64,000 bases of DNA from Balamuthia mandrillaris (lineage: Eukaryota; Discosea; Longamoebia; Balamuthiidae). Position 1 is the first letter of the stretch. The number at the start of each line of letters is the position of its first letter. A model generated the notes under the pieces. It saw only the letters and a program-made list of their open reading frames with translations. It was not told where the DNA came from and did no database searches. The stretch spans positions 21,328-85,327 of the forward strand of contig JAVKOQ010000221.1 of assembly GCA_031835245.1 (NCBI GenBank). The letters run 5' to 3'. Position numbers and translations under genes: made by a program. Shown in pieces: positions 22,989 through 35,400 of this stretch.

Positions 22989-24865
22989 GGGGGCGTGCTC
23001 GGATCATAAGGATCAGTCGTGTCGTCTTGAAAAAAAGTCAAGTGTTCCGGTCACGCTTGATCTGCGTGTGTTTTCCTGCTTTTGTGACATTTTACAGATC
23101 ACGGGGATTTTTTTTTGTCGAGCAGGAATTTTTTTTGTCGAGCAGAGGGAATGGGTTTTGTCCGCGTGGACAAGGTTTTGTATGGGTTTCCCTGCTAATG
23201 GTCCCACCCTCCAAACGTCCCCATTTTTTCGTGACGAAAACAAAATAAAAAAGCAAACATGAAGCGAGACCGAGCTGCATACAAACGTGAGTGGCGAGCA
23301 AAAAAGAAAAGAGAAAGGGAGGAGAAGGAACAGGAGGAACAGGAGCAACTTAAAAAAAGGCGAGAACAAAAGAATGCTTCAGCCCGTCATTGCCGAGCAC
23401 GGTTATCCAAAGCACCTTCCACCCAAGACCAACAACAGGAGGAGGCTGAAAATGAACACAGGCTGGGTTTTCCTTCAGGTTTGTCTTTATCTTTGCCTTG
23501 CCCTTCCTTGCTTTCTCCTCTGCTCTTTAACCTCACCCTCTTTACCCTCAGTTTCACCTTCGTCCTCGCCCTCGCCCTCGCCCTCGCCCTCGCCCTCGCC
23601 CTTGACCTCAAAGGAACAGTGCCAGCTCCAGAAAGAAAAACGATGTAAGCAGATGGCAAAGAGCCAAAGGCGTCTTCGAGCGCAGCAACAACAAGAAAAG
23701 GAGGAACAAGAAGCCAAGACACGGCGAAAAAGGGAGCTCCAGAAAGAAAGAAAGCAACGCCACCGAAACAAGTGTCGAAAAGAAGAGGAGGAAAAGAAAG
23801 CTCAGCAAAAGGAAGCTGCTGAGTCACTGAGCTCTTTGCTTACCCCATCCTCTTCTTTAACCATACCTTCGTTTGCACTCCCTGCCTTGCTTCGTCACTC
23901 ACCAGCAGGCTCCTTGAGCATCCCAGCATGTATGGTACCCTCCTTCTTGAGCCACTTGCCAACAACTTTTTTGTCAACCTCTTCACTGACCTCTTTGACA
24001 ACCTCTTTGCCGACCTCCTCTTCACCGACCTCCTCTTCGCCGACCTCCTCTTCGCCGACCTCCTCTTCACCAACCTCCTCTTTGCTGACCTCCTCTTCGC
24101 CGACCTCCTCTTCACCAACCTCCTCTTCACTGACCTCCTCTTCACCAACCTCCTCTTCACTGACCTCCTCTTCGCCGACCTCCTCTTCGCCAATCTCCTC
24201 TTCGCCAATCTCCTCTTCGCCAATCTCCTCTTCGCCAACCTCCTCTTCGTCGCCTTCCTCTTCACCAAGCTCCTCATCAAGGCCTACACCAAAAATCAAG
24301 TTGAATGGGAACAGATTGATAGTAGATAGCAAGTGTTGGATAGAGGCGGTACAAAAGCGGTGTGAGGAGAAAGAAGGGAAGTGTAGTGGAACCCACACAG
24401 CCATAAAAGTAAAGCAAGTGGGGGAATATGTGATTATAATTACAGAATGTACAGTGTGTTCAAGCAAAACAACTTACTCGAATGTGGTCTGTAACTCTAT
24501 TCGATCACCAGAGAAGCAACAAACAGGTCCTGGTATAAAGAGTATCAACCTGGAAGTAGTTGCATCAGTGGTGCTTTCTGGAGGTACATGGGGAAGTTAT
24601 TCAACACTACTTGCGGCCTCACAAGCCACGAGCCACTGCGCCTCACTGCTCTTCCCCTTTGCCCTCGGCTCCTTTTTCTGCGGTTGTTGTGGCCCGCTCC
24701 CGCTCCTCTGCAGTGTGAGAGCACAAAAGCTGCAGCTCAATAAAACACTGCTCAACATCCATTGCTCAGTTCGTGCACTTCCTCAGCACATATCAAATCC
24801 CATAATTTTTGCTAAAATGCCCTGCAGTAGCCCTTCGAGTATGGGACGAACCCGAGCACGCCCCC
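22989..24865 (+). mobile_element. DNA transposon with 14-bp terminal inverted repeats at TTAA
   Basis: The sequence GGGGGCGTGCTCGG (22989-23002) recurs as its exact reverse complement at 24852-24865. Each end is directly bordered by TTAA (22985-22988 and 24866-24869), so the inverted repeat is 18 bp if TTAA is included, or TTAA is the target-site duplication. The 1,877-bp interior carries one two-exon gene with a charged N-terminus and a transposase-like C-terminal part. The TTAA site recalls piggyBac, but the inverted-repeat sequence and the protein do not. Just inside the left end is a tandem pair of a TTTTTTTGTCGAGCAG-like unit (about 23108-23146). Family assignment is open. Confidence 0.7.
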
Positions 24866-24972
24866 TTAATTTCGTTCGTCCCACTGATCGGCTTGATCTT
24901 GGCACCGCTGTGGCCCTTCGTCCGTTGGTATTAATATCCCTCAAACTCGCCCCAAAACACTCCACAGGGTGA
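23259..24972 (+). CDS. Transposon-encoded protein (transposase-like fragment)
   Basis: Exon 1 (23259-23478) encodes a basic start, MKRDRAAYKREWRAKKKR, and continues as a Lys/Glu/Arg-rich helix, a style common at the N-terminus of transposon proteins. An intron of 73 nt (23479-23551) restores frame exactly. Exon 2 has a second charged helix, then about 18 tandem TSSSP-type pentapeptides, then a globular part: VDSKCWIEAVQKRCEEKEGK, VIIITECTVCSSK, and INLEVVASVVLSGGTW. The latter pattern (CxxC followed by an N..vV...l.sGg.ys segment) resembles the N-terminal region of Mutator-like or related transposases found in invertebrates. That match is from memory and tentative. No DDE-type catalytic core is visible, so the element looks non-autonomous. 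The frame runs through the right inverted repeat to 24972, so the true 3' end (probably another intron or an earlier end) is unsure. Confidence 0.5.
23994..24275. repeat. Coding minisatellite, 15-bp unit (TSSSP)
   Basis: Tandem variants of ACCTCCTCTTCGCCG, 15 bp each, encode TSSSP-type pentapeptides on the plus strand. Other frames read Phe/Leu/Asp or Glu/Val-rich repeats. Units differ mainly at one or two positions (G/A in CGCCG versus CACCA), which argues for recent unequal exchange within the transposon gene. Confidence 0.85.
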
Positions 24973-24988
24973 TAGAGTCTATCGAACA

Positions 24989-26331
24989 ATGGGGCGCATG
25001 TCCAAGAACAAAGGCAAAGACCGAGGGAGCGTGGCCGCTGCCCCCTCCCGTTCCAAAAATGTTAAAGCCAAAGCGTCAACAAAGGGAGCTGCCGTAAGGG
25101 CCAAGACCTCAACAAGACACGGCAAAAAGGGAACCACCTCCCACAGCGGCGCTACTGCTCTTGTTGGAGTTGTTGCCTGTTCCACGGACCTATCCGAGTG
25201 TTTATTGTTGGAAAGGGAGAGCTCGCTGGAGTTTAAGGAGTTCATGCAAGGCACTGTCAGTTCTTTAACCTCTTCAAAATACGCTTTGTCTCACAGCCCC
25301 CCCTTCTCCTCTCTACAGATGCCGTTGATAAAAGTGCTTCTACCGTTGCACAGAAGGCTGCTGGTGGACCCCCTAAGCTTCCTAAGGCCCTCTCATTCCT
25401 TGAGCGTAAGTTCTACTTTATGACCACCGACGAGTTGGAGGCACTGTTGGCCCACTCTTCCAGCCCAACTGACTGGGAGAACTTCTGGCAGCACCACTGG
25501 AAGCCTCTCTCCTCTCCCCCTCACTCTTCGAAATCTTCCACCATTTCCGCGGCCGACGCAGCCTATTCTTCTTGTTCTTCTTCTTCTCCTCCTCCTCCCA
25601 CAACCACAACTTTGGCAGCAACAATCACAGAGGCGGAAGGGGAAGATGGTGGGAATGAGGGGGGGGAATCTATGCCGCTCCCGCCGCTTAGAAAGGACCT
25701 ATTTGAATGGCTGAACAAGGATGCTCAACAAAAGATAGAACGTTTGCTGGCTTATCGCAAACAAACCCAATTGGCAATGACATTGGGCTGCACCTGGGAC
25801 CTACCCACTTACTACGTACCTAAGTCATCTAACTCTGATGCTAAGTGGCAGGCTGTGTTGCGTGGGTTCAGCCGTGACCTCGGCCTTGCCCATGCAGCAC
25901 CTTCTGTACGACGGATGGGCGGCGGCGAAGTTGTCACCACCAGCACTGGCGCTACTTTCTTCTTGGCAACTTGTGATGCTGTTGTTGCCGCCGATGCAAG
26001 CGGCAGTTGCGATACCGCTGATGGGGGTGGCAATGGCCATGACGGTAATGGCAACAGTGAACTAAGAGAGGAGCAAACGGCTAGCAGTAGCCCCCCTTTG
26101 CTGAGCGCCACCGCCAAGTATTTGCCTGTGGATGCTGCACTACAGTTTTTCGAGACCTACGTGCAAGCCCTTGATCGCATGACTCTCCATTGGGAACAAT
26201 CGTGGAAACAGCATGGCCTTCAACTGGAGGAAGTAGACATCACCCGTAAGCGGGAGTGGGCTTCTGCAAGAATGGACGTACTCCAAAAGACAAAAACCCA
26301 ACTGGCTATCAAAAACCACAGCGTTCAATAA
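24989..26331 (+). CDS. Unrecognised protein, Lys-rich N-terminus
   Basis: There are two exons with one intron near 25258-25319. I do not recognise the family. The first 50 residues are basic and Ala/Thr-rich (MGRMSKNKGKDRGS), suggesting nuclear or nucleic-acid association. Exon 2 holds FLERKFYFMTTDELEALLA and a W-rich stretch (DWENFWQHHWKP), a Ser/Pro/Thr linker, a helical part (DLFEWLNKDAQQKIERLLAY), a Gly/Asp/Asn-rich linker, and a final helical segment (AALQFFETYVQALDRMTLHW). Conserved-looking helices separated by low-complexity linkers suggest a real folded protein. It starts just downstream of the transposon right end, so the transposon inserted close to its promoter. The exact splice pair is uncertain (two donors possible). 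Confidence 0.65.
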
Positions 26332-26585
26332 TAATGGTTCTACTTGGCCGCCCAAGGGGCCAAGAAACAGCACCCACACTCATAGCAAGTGCACCATTAG
26401 TATATTAATTGCAGCCGCCGAAAAGGAAATGAAATGATGCAGAGCCAACCACCTTATGTGAGGTTACGTTACTGCCTGACCGACTGACCGTTTCTTCGGA
26501 AGCAACCGCAAAGCCAGTAGTTGCGGCCGCTCCTGACTAAGGAGAAGGCCCCCTTCCCCTAACCCACCAAAAGAAAATTTAAAGA

Positions 26586-29500
26586 ATGTTTTCGCCAAGG
26601 CTTCGAAAACGAGGTAGAAGTGCGTCCACCTCTCCCCCTGCAAGACCACATGCTACCCCCGCCTCTCCCTCCTCTTCTTCTTGCTCTTCTGTGGAAGTAG
26701 CCTTCAGGCGGCACGCCTCCTCCTCTGGGGAAGGGATCCTCCCACTCCACCCGTTATCCAAAACCTCGCCAACCACACTTAACACCAAAGCACGTACCGG
26801 CAAAAAGAACCGGACGAAAACGGAACCTCCTCCTCTTCTCGGCAATAGCACAAAGGGAGGGAGCTTCCGCCTCCGCAAAAATGTTTCAATTGACCCCAGC
26901 TGCTTGGTAGAACCGCCAGCGCAACCTGGCGGCGATGCTCCCCTTCTCATCGCCGCTACACCACCGCCCAAGAGACCGCCTCTCACCATCTCACAACAAC
27001 GGCAACAGCAACCTGCGCAGCAGCGGCCGAAGCAGAGTACCGTTCCCATGCCCCAGAGCCCGACTACACCTGTACTACTACCACCACTGTCACTACCCTC
27101 ACAAACACCACCACAAACACCATCACCACTCTCTTCAAGAAAGGGGTTTGTGCGAGACACGTTGCCTGGCACCGTTCGACCTCATTCCATGGGCAACTTG
27201 CACAAGCTCAAATTCCAAGAAGTGCTGCATAGCGTAGCCACCAGCCCTCAGGTTGTTACCAATTCAGCTCAGTCGGTTTCTCTCTCTTCTGTAAGACAGG
27301 AGCAACAGCAAACATCTTCGCGTAAAGCTGCCACCAACAAGAAAAAGAAGAAGAAGAAGTCGGGCAGTAAGATTCTTCCCGCTGGCCAATACGCCATGCA
27401 ACGCAATCCTACAACCGGTAAATAATGCTTCGCTTTATGTTGCTCTTACTTTACCATGTCACTGACCTTCATCTTCTTCTATTTTTTTTTCTTGTCTATC
27501 TTTACTACCCAATAGGCGATCTGTACTACGTATACTCACCATCACCACTTCTACCTCTTGCTTCTGATGCCTTCCAGGCGTCTAGCACAGAGCCAAGGGA
27601 TGTCCCAAAAGACCGTCTGAGTTACAGTGGGATTTTGCAGAGTGCCACAAGCCAGTTTATTTCTGCTGAGGAAGGGATTGAGCCAATACCTTCGAATGCC
27701 AATGAGCTCTGCGAAGAGACTGCCCTACATCTGCCCTTAACTGAATCGTTTGCCTCGGTACTGACCTCCTATGCCCTTTCGGTCAACAGTTCCGAACCCG
27801 CATCTGCTCGCTCTTCCAAGAGAGGCAGCATTAAGAGGCAATCCTCGTCTTTCTTTTATGATGCTTGGTCCTCACCTTCGGAAAATACCTCTTCTTCGTC
27901 TGAAACTGACTCAGGTGAGCAGTTTTATGTTTATTTTTTGTTTATTTTTTACCCTTTTTTTTGTTCCTACCAACCCAAATGTAATACAAACCTAGATGAA
28001 GACTTCATGCTGGATCCATCGTGGGTTGTTGACGAAGACGAACTTGCCTTTCGCCGTGCGTGGGAAGAAAAGAGGAGAAAAAGGAAACACAAACAACAAC
28101 ACAAACACAAACAAGAACAGTCACGGAACGAACAAATGAAAGAGCAGCCACATTTTAAACCGTTAACGAAACCTAAAATAACAACAGAGCTTCAAGAGCA
28201 AGAAAAGGAAAGAGAAATTGAAAAAGAACGAGAACTACAACGCCTTTTGCGGTTGAGCGTAGGCCTAAAGCCAAAGCTTGACAAGCAAAAGACAGTCGAA
28301 GAGGAAAACAAAGCACAGCGTGGAAAGCATAGTGCCAGCAACGAAGTGAAAGTTGTGAATCCGTTGTATGCAAAAAACCTGCACAAGCGTGTTGCTTCTA
28401 TGGACACTCATAACTCGCATTCGAGCGATGCGGATCTTGAGCACTCTTCTCGCTCCTCATCTTCTGACACACGGCACGTCAGGGTTTGTATTGAGGAGGT
28501 ATCAAGAGGACGGTCCCGTACGCGAAATGAGATAGGAAAATATGGAAGTCTCAGAGAGCGAGGCTTTTCAACTGTAAAATGTGAGCCCGAGGAAGAACGA
28601 AGAATTGACAGGGAAGAATATAACGCACTCTTCAGTGCTAGTAGCCATGTAACAAGCCTAACACGAACGAACACTGGAAGAAGCCGAAGTTTATCTCCAG
28701 GGAGGAAGCGTGATAAGATTCCGAGGCAAGAAAATGAACAACAAAAGTGGGGAAAAAAGAAGAAGAAGAAGAAGAAGAACAGAACACCTCACGGTATACA
28801 GCACAAGAGTTACAACTACAAGGAACCAAGGAACAGTTGGAAGGAGGCTGCGACTTCACTTTGGCTCATAGAACACGAACCTCCCTTAGCTGGAGTTAAA
28901 ACGCATGATGGAGTGTTTGTGGACCAACAAATTAATAGAGAATGGAAGGGAACGCGGAAAGAGAAGATACGGAAACAGGAATACGTGGAAAATGAGGAAG
29001 AAAAAATCAAGGAAGAAGAGGAGGAAGAAGAGGAAGAAAAAGAAGAGGAAGGGGAAGACGATTTTGTCAGTGCGGCCATTTTATTGAAGAAATACTTCCC
29101 CAGCAACTCACCGAGACAGCACCTTGTCAACAACAGTTCGGATGGAGTTGATGTAACGAAGAGGGACACTAAAAGTGACGCAGTAACAAAGCAAGACCAC
29201 AGCTGTAGGAAAGAGGCGGACCAAGAGCTGTCCCTAGAAGTTAGTGGCAGAAGTGAAAGTGCTTGTATCTCAATAACTTGCTCTTCCGTCACAGTGGACC
29301 ATTCCGGCAACCTTAATGAATACACAAACCACAGCAGAAACACCCAAAGTCTCTTTTCGGTAAGTTCAGCCCTTGCGCTTTCCTGGAGTAGCTAATTGAA
29401 CCATTACTCACTTTTATCGATTATAGGAAACACTCACCCACGCACAAATAGAACTCGGGGCAGAGCAATTGGCAGACTGGCGACAAAAAGAACAACAGTG

Positions 29501-29819
29501 GCATAAAGAAAAAAAAGAGATGGAGGCCCGAATCAGTAAGATACGGCTAAAATACTTGGCGTTAAAAGAAAAGTGTAGGGAAATGAAAGACACCGACGAC
29601 GACACCCGCCCAACAACAGTAGTCATGCAAGAAGATTGCACTGTGGTGATTAGCAATGGGCATTCAGAGAAAGAGCTCTCCAAGCCTGACTGCTCCCACT
29701 GTCAAGAAAAAGATGAGACAATCCAAAAACTGTTGGCTCTTTTCGCGGAGTTAAACTGCATCAATGCCAAGGCTCAGGAGCTTGTGCGAAACAAAGATAG
29801 TGAACATAGTTGTGAATAA
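26586..29819 (+). CDS. Large low-complexity and coiled-coil protein, unrecognised
   Basis: Four exons: 26586 to about 27418, about 27515-27914, about 27995-29360, and about 29428-29819. The first exon is basic, Ser/Pro/Gln-rich (MFSPRLRKRGRSASTSPPAR). The middle has an acidic block DEDFMLDPSWVVDEDELAFR followed by a long Lys/Glu/Gln-rich stretch predicted to be helical. Glu-rich runs appear near 28990-29060. The last exon is a coiled coil (LADWRQKEQQWHKEKKEMEA) with a CSHCQEKDETIQKLLALF end. No catalytic domain is visible. A structural or scaffold role is possible but not shown. Frame continuity across three good GT-AG introns supports one gene. Confidence 0.75.
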
Positions 29820-30075
29820 AATCTGAATTCAGTGCCAATTAATTTTTTGTTGTTGTTGTTGCCTCGAACTCCCCGCCCTTTTATTCCTTGGCGGAATAAT
29901 TTTTGTCGACGCCACAGGCAGCGGGGGGTCCTCCTCAACCAAAAAAAAAACATAAGAGGAGGGGCAAAAAATAAGAGGAGGAGGACGTCCTAATATTTGC
30001 TCACCCAAAACAAACCACCACCACCCCCACCACCCTTGTTGCCGCTGACGTACTTAGTGTCGTAGTTTTACGGTC

Positions 30076-31151
30076 ATGGATATTACCGAAGGGGATCCCG
30101 AAGAGATTTTTGACATGCTGGACAAAATAGGAGAGGGGTAACTCCACACTACCGCCAAGAATGAGCTCCCTCTCCCTCTCTCTCTCCCTCTCCATTTGTA
30201 CCATCAATCAACTTACATTCGGTACGAAAAGGTCTTATGGCATTGTGTGTAAATGCAAGAGGAAGTCAGACGGTAAGCTTTTTGCCATAAAGTTGATAGA
30301 ATTAGAAGGAGAAGATGATACAGCCATTCGGAAGGAGATAGACATCCTCAAGGCCTGTGACTCAGACCTGGTAGTGAGGTATGGTGGTTGCTATAAAAAA
30401 GGCAGTACCTTGTTGGTGAGTATTACCGTCGTAATCCTTGAGGAGGCACGGCGCAGGACTTCCTCTTTTCGTCCTTCATTTGGTGGCTAACTTGGTGTTG
30501 CTGCTATGTCTTGCGTGTCAGATTGCCATGGAGTTTTGTGATGGCGGCTCCGTTCAGGACCTCTTGAGAATAGCAAAACTCAAGATGACCGAAGAGCAAA
30601 TAGCCTGTATTTGCGGCCAAATCTTGGAAGGTCTTGTCTACCTCCACTCCCACCACATTATGCACAGAGACATAAAATCTGGCAACATATTGCTTACCCA
30701 AAGTGGCGCCGCTAAACTAGGTACCTGTATCGTCACCGTTTTAATGGCCTCTTCCTCTTCTCCTAGTCTTCTAGTGCAATATTGTTAACATGTCCTTCTT
30801 TGCCTGCACTACCATCTCTCTGTTACAGCTGACTTTGGTGTATCAGCGAGGCTGCAGAGCACTTTTCAGAAGCGGGCTACTGTTATTGGAAGTCCCTACT
30901 GGATGGCCCCTGAGTACGCCTTTCTTGGTGTTATTCTCTTTTTGTTCTGTTGTTATCTTATTTGTTGCTCCTTTCACATATTACAGAATCATAGCCAAAT
31001 CAAACGAGGGATACGACTCACGGGCTGATATCTGGTCTCTTGGTATAACCGCCATTGAGATGGCAGATGGTGTACCTCCTAGATATGACATCCATTTTGC
31101 TAGGGTATGCCCTTTTATATCTCCCCTTACTTTCCTATTTCAATTTTTCAA

Positions 31152-31192
<41 letters not shown>

Positions 31193-31816
31193 GATAAAAC
31201 CCATTCCGCCTACCACAGGTTATCTTTATCATTCCTCAGCGAGAACCACCGACTTTCAAAGAGGAAGATAAATGGTCTAGCGAGTTTAGAGACTTCACAA
31301 GCAAGTGTTTGCAAAAGGATTGCACAAAAAGGCCAACAGCCAAAGAATTGTTGCAGGTAGGACCTTCATCACATCACAGGCAGTACTTGGGCTTTGTTAT
31401 TAAGTTTATTAATATGTCTTTTTTTTTTTTTTTTTTTTTTTTTCATTGTCTTGCGACCGTTAGCACCCTTTTATCAAAAAAGGGCGTGGCAAAAACCAGC
31501 TTATTGCCAGTCTCGTGACGCAGGCTCTTCCTGTAATAGAGGAGCATCGGGCCATGGTCGCCGCCAAGGAAAGTGCCGAAGATGATGACGACTCCGGAAC
31601 TATCGTAAAGCGCGTAAGCACTGTAGAAATAAGAGGCGGCGAAGGCTCCTCTGATACTCTAGTCACGAATGATAAAGCAGGCCCTAATCATATCAAAGGT
31701 AGGTTGCTGCCCTCCAGATGTGCATCTACTCCCGCGCACTCACACTCTCCCACCACTCTTTGTTCGTTATCTTCCCATTAGGCCTCGATCTAAGCAATGT
31801 GCAAACGTACATGTAA
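30076..31816 (+). CDS. Ste20-family kinase, MST/Hippo-like
   Basis: This serine/threonine kinase spans about eight exons. Landmarks: [20 protein letters not shown], glycine loop GEGSYGIVCK, catalytic Lys in [34 protein letters not shown], catalytic loop [20 protein letters not shown], activation-loop signature [26 protein letters not shown], and [20 protein letters not shown] then HPFIKK. The EMADGVPP and GSVQDLL wording is closest to MST/Hippo and related germinal-centre kinases. The tail after the kinase is only about 100 residues and ends [11 protein letters not shown]. No SARAH dimerisation domain is seen, unlike animal MST1/2. A (TC)n tract lies in one intron (about 31156-31190) and a T run in another. 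The role would be growth, polarity or cytoskeleton signalling by analogy. Confidence 0.88.
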
Positions 31817-32468
31817 CTAACTAACTTTAAAATGGATGGTGATGCTGGGGATGGAGGGTGGTGGAAACATAAAACAAAAGAAAAAACCTACGGCAGAACC
31901 AACGTTGTGTTTTTTGTAACATTTTGGAGGCCTAGTGGTGGCAGTGTTGCTGCAGCTGTGGCTGGTTGCCTGAGTTGTATGAGAAGAAAAAAAAATGTGT
32001 CGCAGCAGCAGCAGCAGCAGCAGCAGCAGGCATTCGTTCCGTTGCGCACCGAAAAAGGCGGGGCCTCAATGGGTGAACCCTCAGCCAAGGGGGGGGTCTC
32101 CGCTGCTTGCTGGGCAGGCAGCTGTCGGACAGGCCAGGTTGTTATCCGTTGCCGCTGCTCCTTCACCACCCTGGAAACCCGAGGCAGGCATCGGCAAAGA
32201 AGAAAAACAATCAACCAACCGCCAGGACCCCCGCCCAAAGAAGCAACACCTGTCCTTGAAACGCTTGGTGGAACCGCCCTCTTGTCTCTTCCCTCCCATA
32301 CCTCAACACTTGCATTGCTTCGTAGCTAAGCCCCGCTAATCCGCTGGGGAGAGGAGCGGCGTCCACCCAAGAAGAGACTCTTTGGCTCTATCTCCGCCAA
32401 GCAGTCCTCATCTTCCCCATCTTTTAAATAATTGTGAGCTAAACAGAGCACCACCAGAGAAGCATCAA
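31817..32468. other. Intergenic 650 bp with (CAG)n and open frames
   Basis: This gap lies between the kinase stop and the AlkB-family gene start. It contains a pure CAG run (about 32004-32028). Several frames stay open for 300-500 bp, including one ending LFGSISAKQSSSSPSFK just before 32430 that looks like a protein C-terminus, but I could not link it to any start or splice pattern. It may hold kinase 3' UTR, the next gene's 5' UTR, or a missed exon. Confidence 0.4.
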
Positions 32469-35400
32469 ATGAGAAACGAAAGTAGCACTTGGGCAGCGTT
32501 GGAGGCTTGCCCTGCAGCCAATGGAGTAGACACCAGAAGTGGTTCCCTCTATCTCCATCCTACCGACGCTATGCTACTGCAGTGCACGACGACACCCCAA
32601 CCCCAACCCCAACCCCAACCTCAACCTCAATCTCAACCTCAACCCCAGCCACAGCAACTACTAATGGCCGGCAGCACATTTACAAGAAGGCTGGACGGCA
32701 ACATCCCTGAACAACAGGCCAACCACAACTCCGGAGGTTCTCTTGCCGCAGCAGCTGGCTCCTCCCCTTTCTCTCCTCCCTTCCACTCCTCTTCGCAAGA
32801 GACAAGCGTTGGCAGCTCACAAGAAAACAAGAGGGCATGCGATCTTTGCGACAAGTGGCTAGAAGAAAGGTCGTTGGGACGACCAGCCTATGACTTTCAC
32901 TCGGTACTCCCACTTAAGTGCGGGGAGTGCTCCAAGGCACGTATTTTCCAGGGTTGGTTGCTGGAGGTCATTGTACCTTCCCCGCCCGCCCGCCCTCTTG
33001 CCGTACTTTTTTTAAAACATATTTATGCTAACTTTAACCTGGACATTTGTATTCCTTACATGTCACAAACCGTCCGGTCGCACACTAGAAAGGCTATGGA
33101 GGCGTGTCCTACGTGGTAGAATCGGAATGTCAGCAGGGAGAGACAGTGCGAGGCAAGAGTTTGCAATATCGTTCGTTGCCACATCCTGTCTATCGGCCGT
33201 GCAACCTCAAAGCTTCCCCCTCTCAGTACTTGACGGACCGGTTTGCACAGGTGATAAAGGATGGACCGGCTGTCCTCACTTCAATGAGCGGGGAGGTCCA
33301 CACTGTCAATGAAGTGAGAACTTATCTGCTACGCCGAGCAGCCAGAAAGCATCTCTACGAAACCATTCAGGTAGTAACTGGCCTAGCTGAGATTCGCAGC
33401 CAAATCAACGACAAACGTGAAATATTTTTGCATTACAAATACCACTCGGAGCTGGTGATCGTTCCTTGCTTCTCCCCTCACACCCCTCCACAGTGTAGCC
33501 CTATGGTTGCGGAGTCTGTCATGGAGGACACCGACGCCTATTTGCGCCAATGCATCGAGGAAAGCGACATTCAGATTGCTCTGCTGATCCGGAAAGGAAC
33601 AAATAAGCCCTATGGCTACACTTGGAACTGCCGGCTCGAATTGTACGTGACTTCCAAACGTCTTTGGGAGTCGCTCACCCCTCAAAGGCGAAACGAACTC
33701 AAGTATCTCCAGGAGTGTATTGAAAGCACAATGCTTATGTACTTTAAACGCTGGAATCGTTCGATAGATTGCAGCCCCTCTGCCCCCGAATGCCCGAAAC
33801 ATCAACAACCACAACAAGAGGCTTCTCCTCTCGGTAAAAGCAAGAAACAATATCGGCTGTGCATGGTTGGCATGAGCGACATATTCCGCATAGAGCTGAT
33901 TCCTGTGACCACAACGGTATTTGCCACAACATCACTTCCCACAGAGGAAGCGTTGCTAGACGCCGAAGCAAAACTTAAGGAGATTATTGTTGACAATGAT
34001 GATGCTCCTGTAACTGCCCAAGAGATGCGGTGCGTTTTCTTTCCTCCCGGCCTTCCCTTTCACCCCTTTCTCCTTTTTTCCTTCCTATTCCTCTCATCGC
34101 GCTGCACGTGTTGCTGACTGGCATTGCATTTTAGACCCAAATCTTCTTTATTAAGGGAACAAACCCGAGTGCGCAAATATACAAAAACGGAGTGGCACTT
34201 CCCTGTAGATAACATACCCAAAAATTTCAACAAGAAGCTTCACCATGCAAACCTCACTGCGTCTACTAGCAACGAGCACGCAGTGCCCTTGGGCCCTCCT
34301 GTTGGTGTTACTACGTATAACGACTTTTTTAGCGAGGAAGAGCTGAACGCAATCGAGGTACGGGCAACCACACTTTCCTCACCCTAGCTTTTATTTTTTT
34401 TGTCGTTTGTTTTTTTGTTTCTCAAATATTTGGCAGATGGAAGCCGATGTGACCGACTCGGATGCCAAAGATGGCAAATATGCAAGCATGCCCAATACCC
34501 ACCAATCTACCCATAAAGGCAAAGCCAATCGCCTCTGTCGCACCAAGTTTTTCTTTGCTGCACGCTACCTGTGGACCAAAGAGCAAATGGAACAGCCAGA
34601 TTCTCACGTCAGTGAAGGTGTAAATAATCTATGAGATCCAAGTGTTGTCCCACATTGTTAACAATTGTTTCCTGTTTATGATGCAGGCATTAGAGCTGAT
34701 GTTGCTGCTCCTCCCACTTGGATGAAAAACCTGGTAGAGAAGCCTCTCACAGAGGCTGCTCTGATCCCCGAAAATTGGGTAAATGAATACGCAATGAACA
34801 TTTACCATGATGGAACAGAAGGCCTTGGGCAACACTACGATGACAAGAAAAGGTTTGTGGGATATATTGCTTACGCTAAGTGGAAAAAACCCCGCACATA
34901 CAACTGACCCTAGGCCGTTTTGATGCCATAGATTCCAGCGCCCAATTTACTCCTTACGGCTGTTCTCCTCTTCTCGTCTTGCCTTTGGTAGCAAAGATTT
35001 TTCTATGACCAACTCGCTGTTTTTTATCCCAATGCCACGAGGCTGCATCACAATTCTTGAAAAGGATAGCTACGCAGCAGATGGAGTAAAGCACTGCATT
35101 AGACCTGTAGACATGGGTATGCGCCCTTCCTTTGCCCCTGTTGTTTGGTTTCCTTTTTGCTTAAGATGTCGGTCAATCATAGGAGGAAAATGTGGTGTCG
35201 TTATCCTTCGGCAAATTCACACCGACTTATTCAAAGAAGCTAAGGAACGAGAGCTACGTCAATGGTTTAGTCGGTGGTTTAAATATCTTGTGGACACCGA
35301 GGGGCTCTGGAGTTGCATGCGCAGCCCAGAAGCAATTCAGTTGACAACCAATAGTGTTATCGAAGCTTTCCTTCGAGAGGAGATTACAGAGCGTTCCTTA

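Noticed and set aside
23840-24467. Minus-strand Arg/Lys/Leu and Glu/Val repeat frames
   Set aside because: They are shadows of the 15-bp TSSSP minisatellite; the plus frame is linked to exon 1 by a precise intron.
22985-24869. Calling the TTAA element piggyBac
   Set aside because: TIR sequence does not start with the CCY typical of piggyBac and the protein has no piggyBac core.
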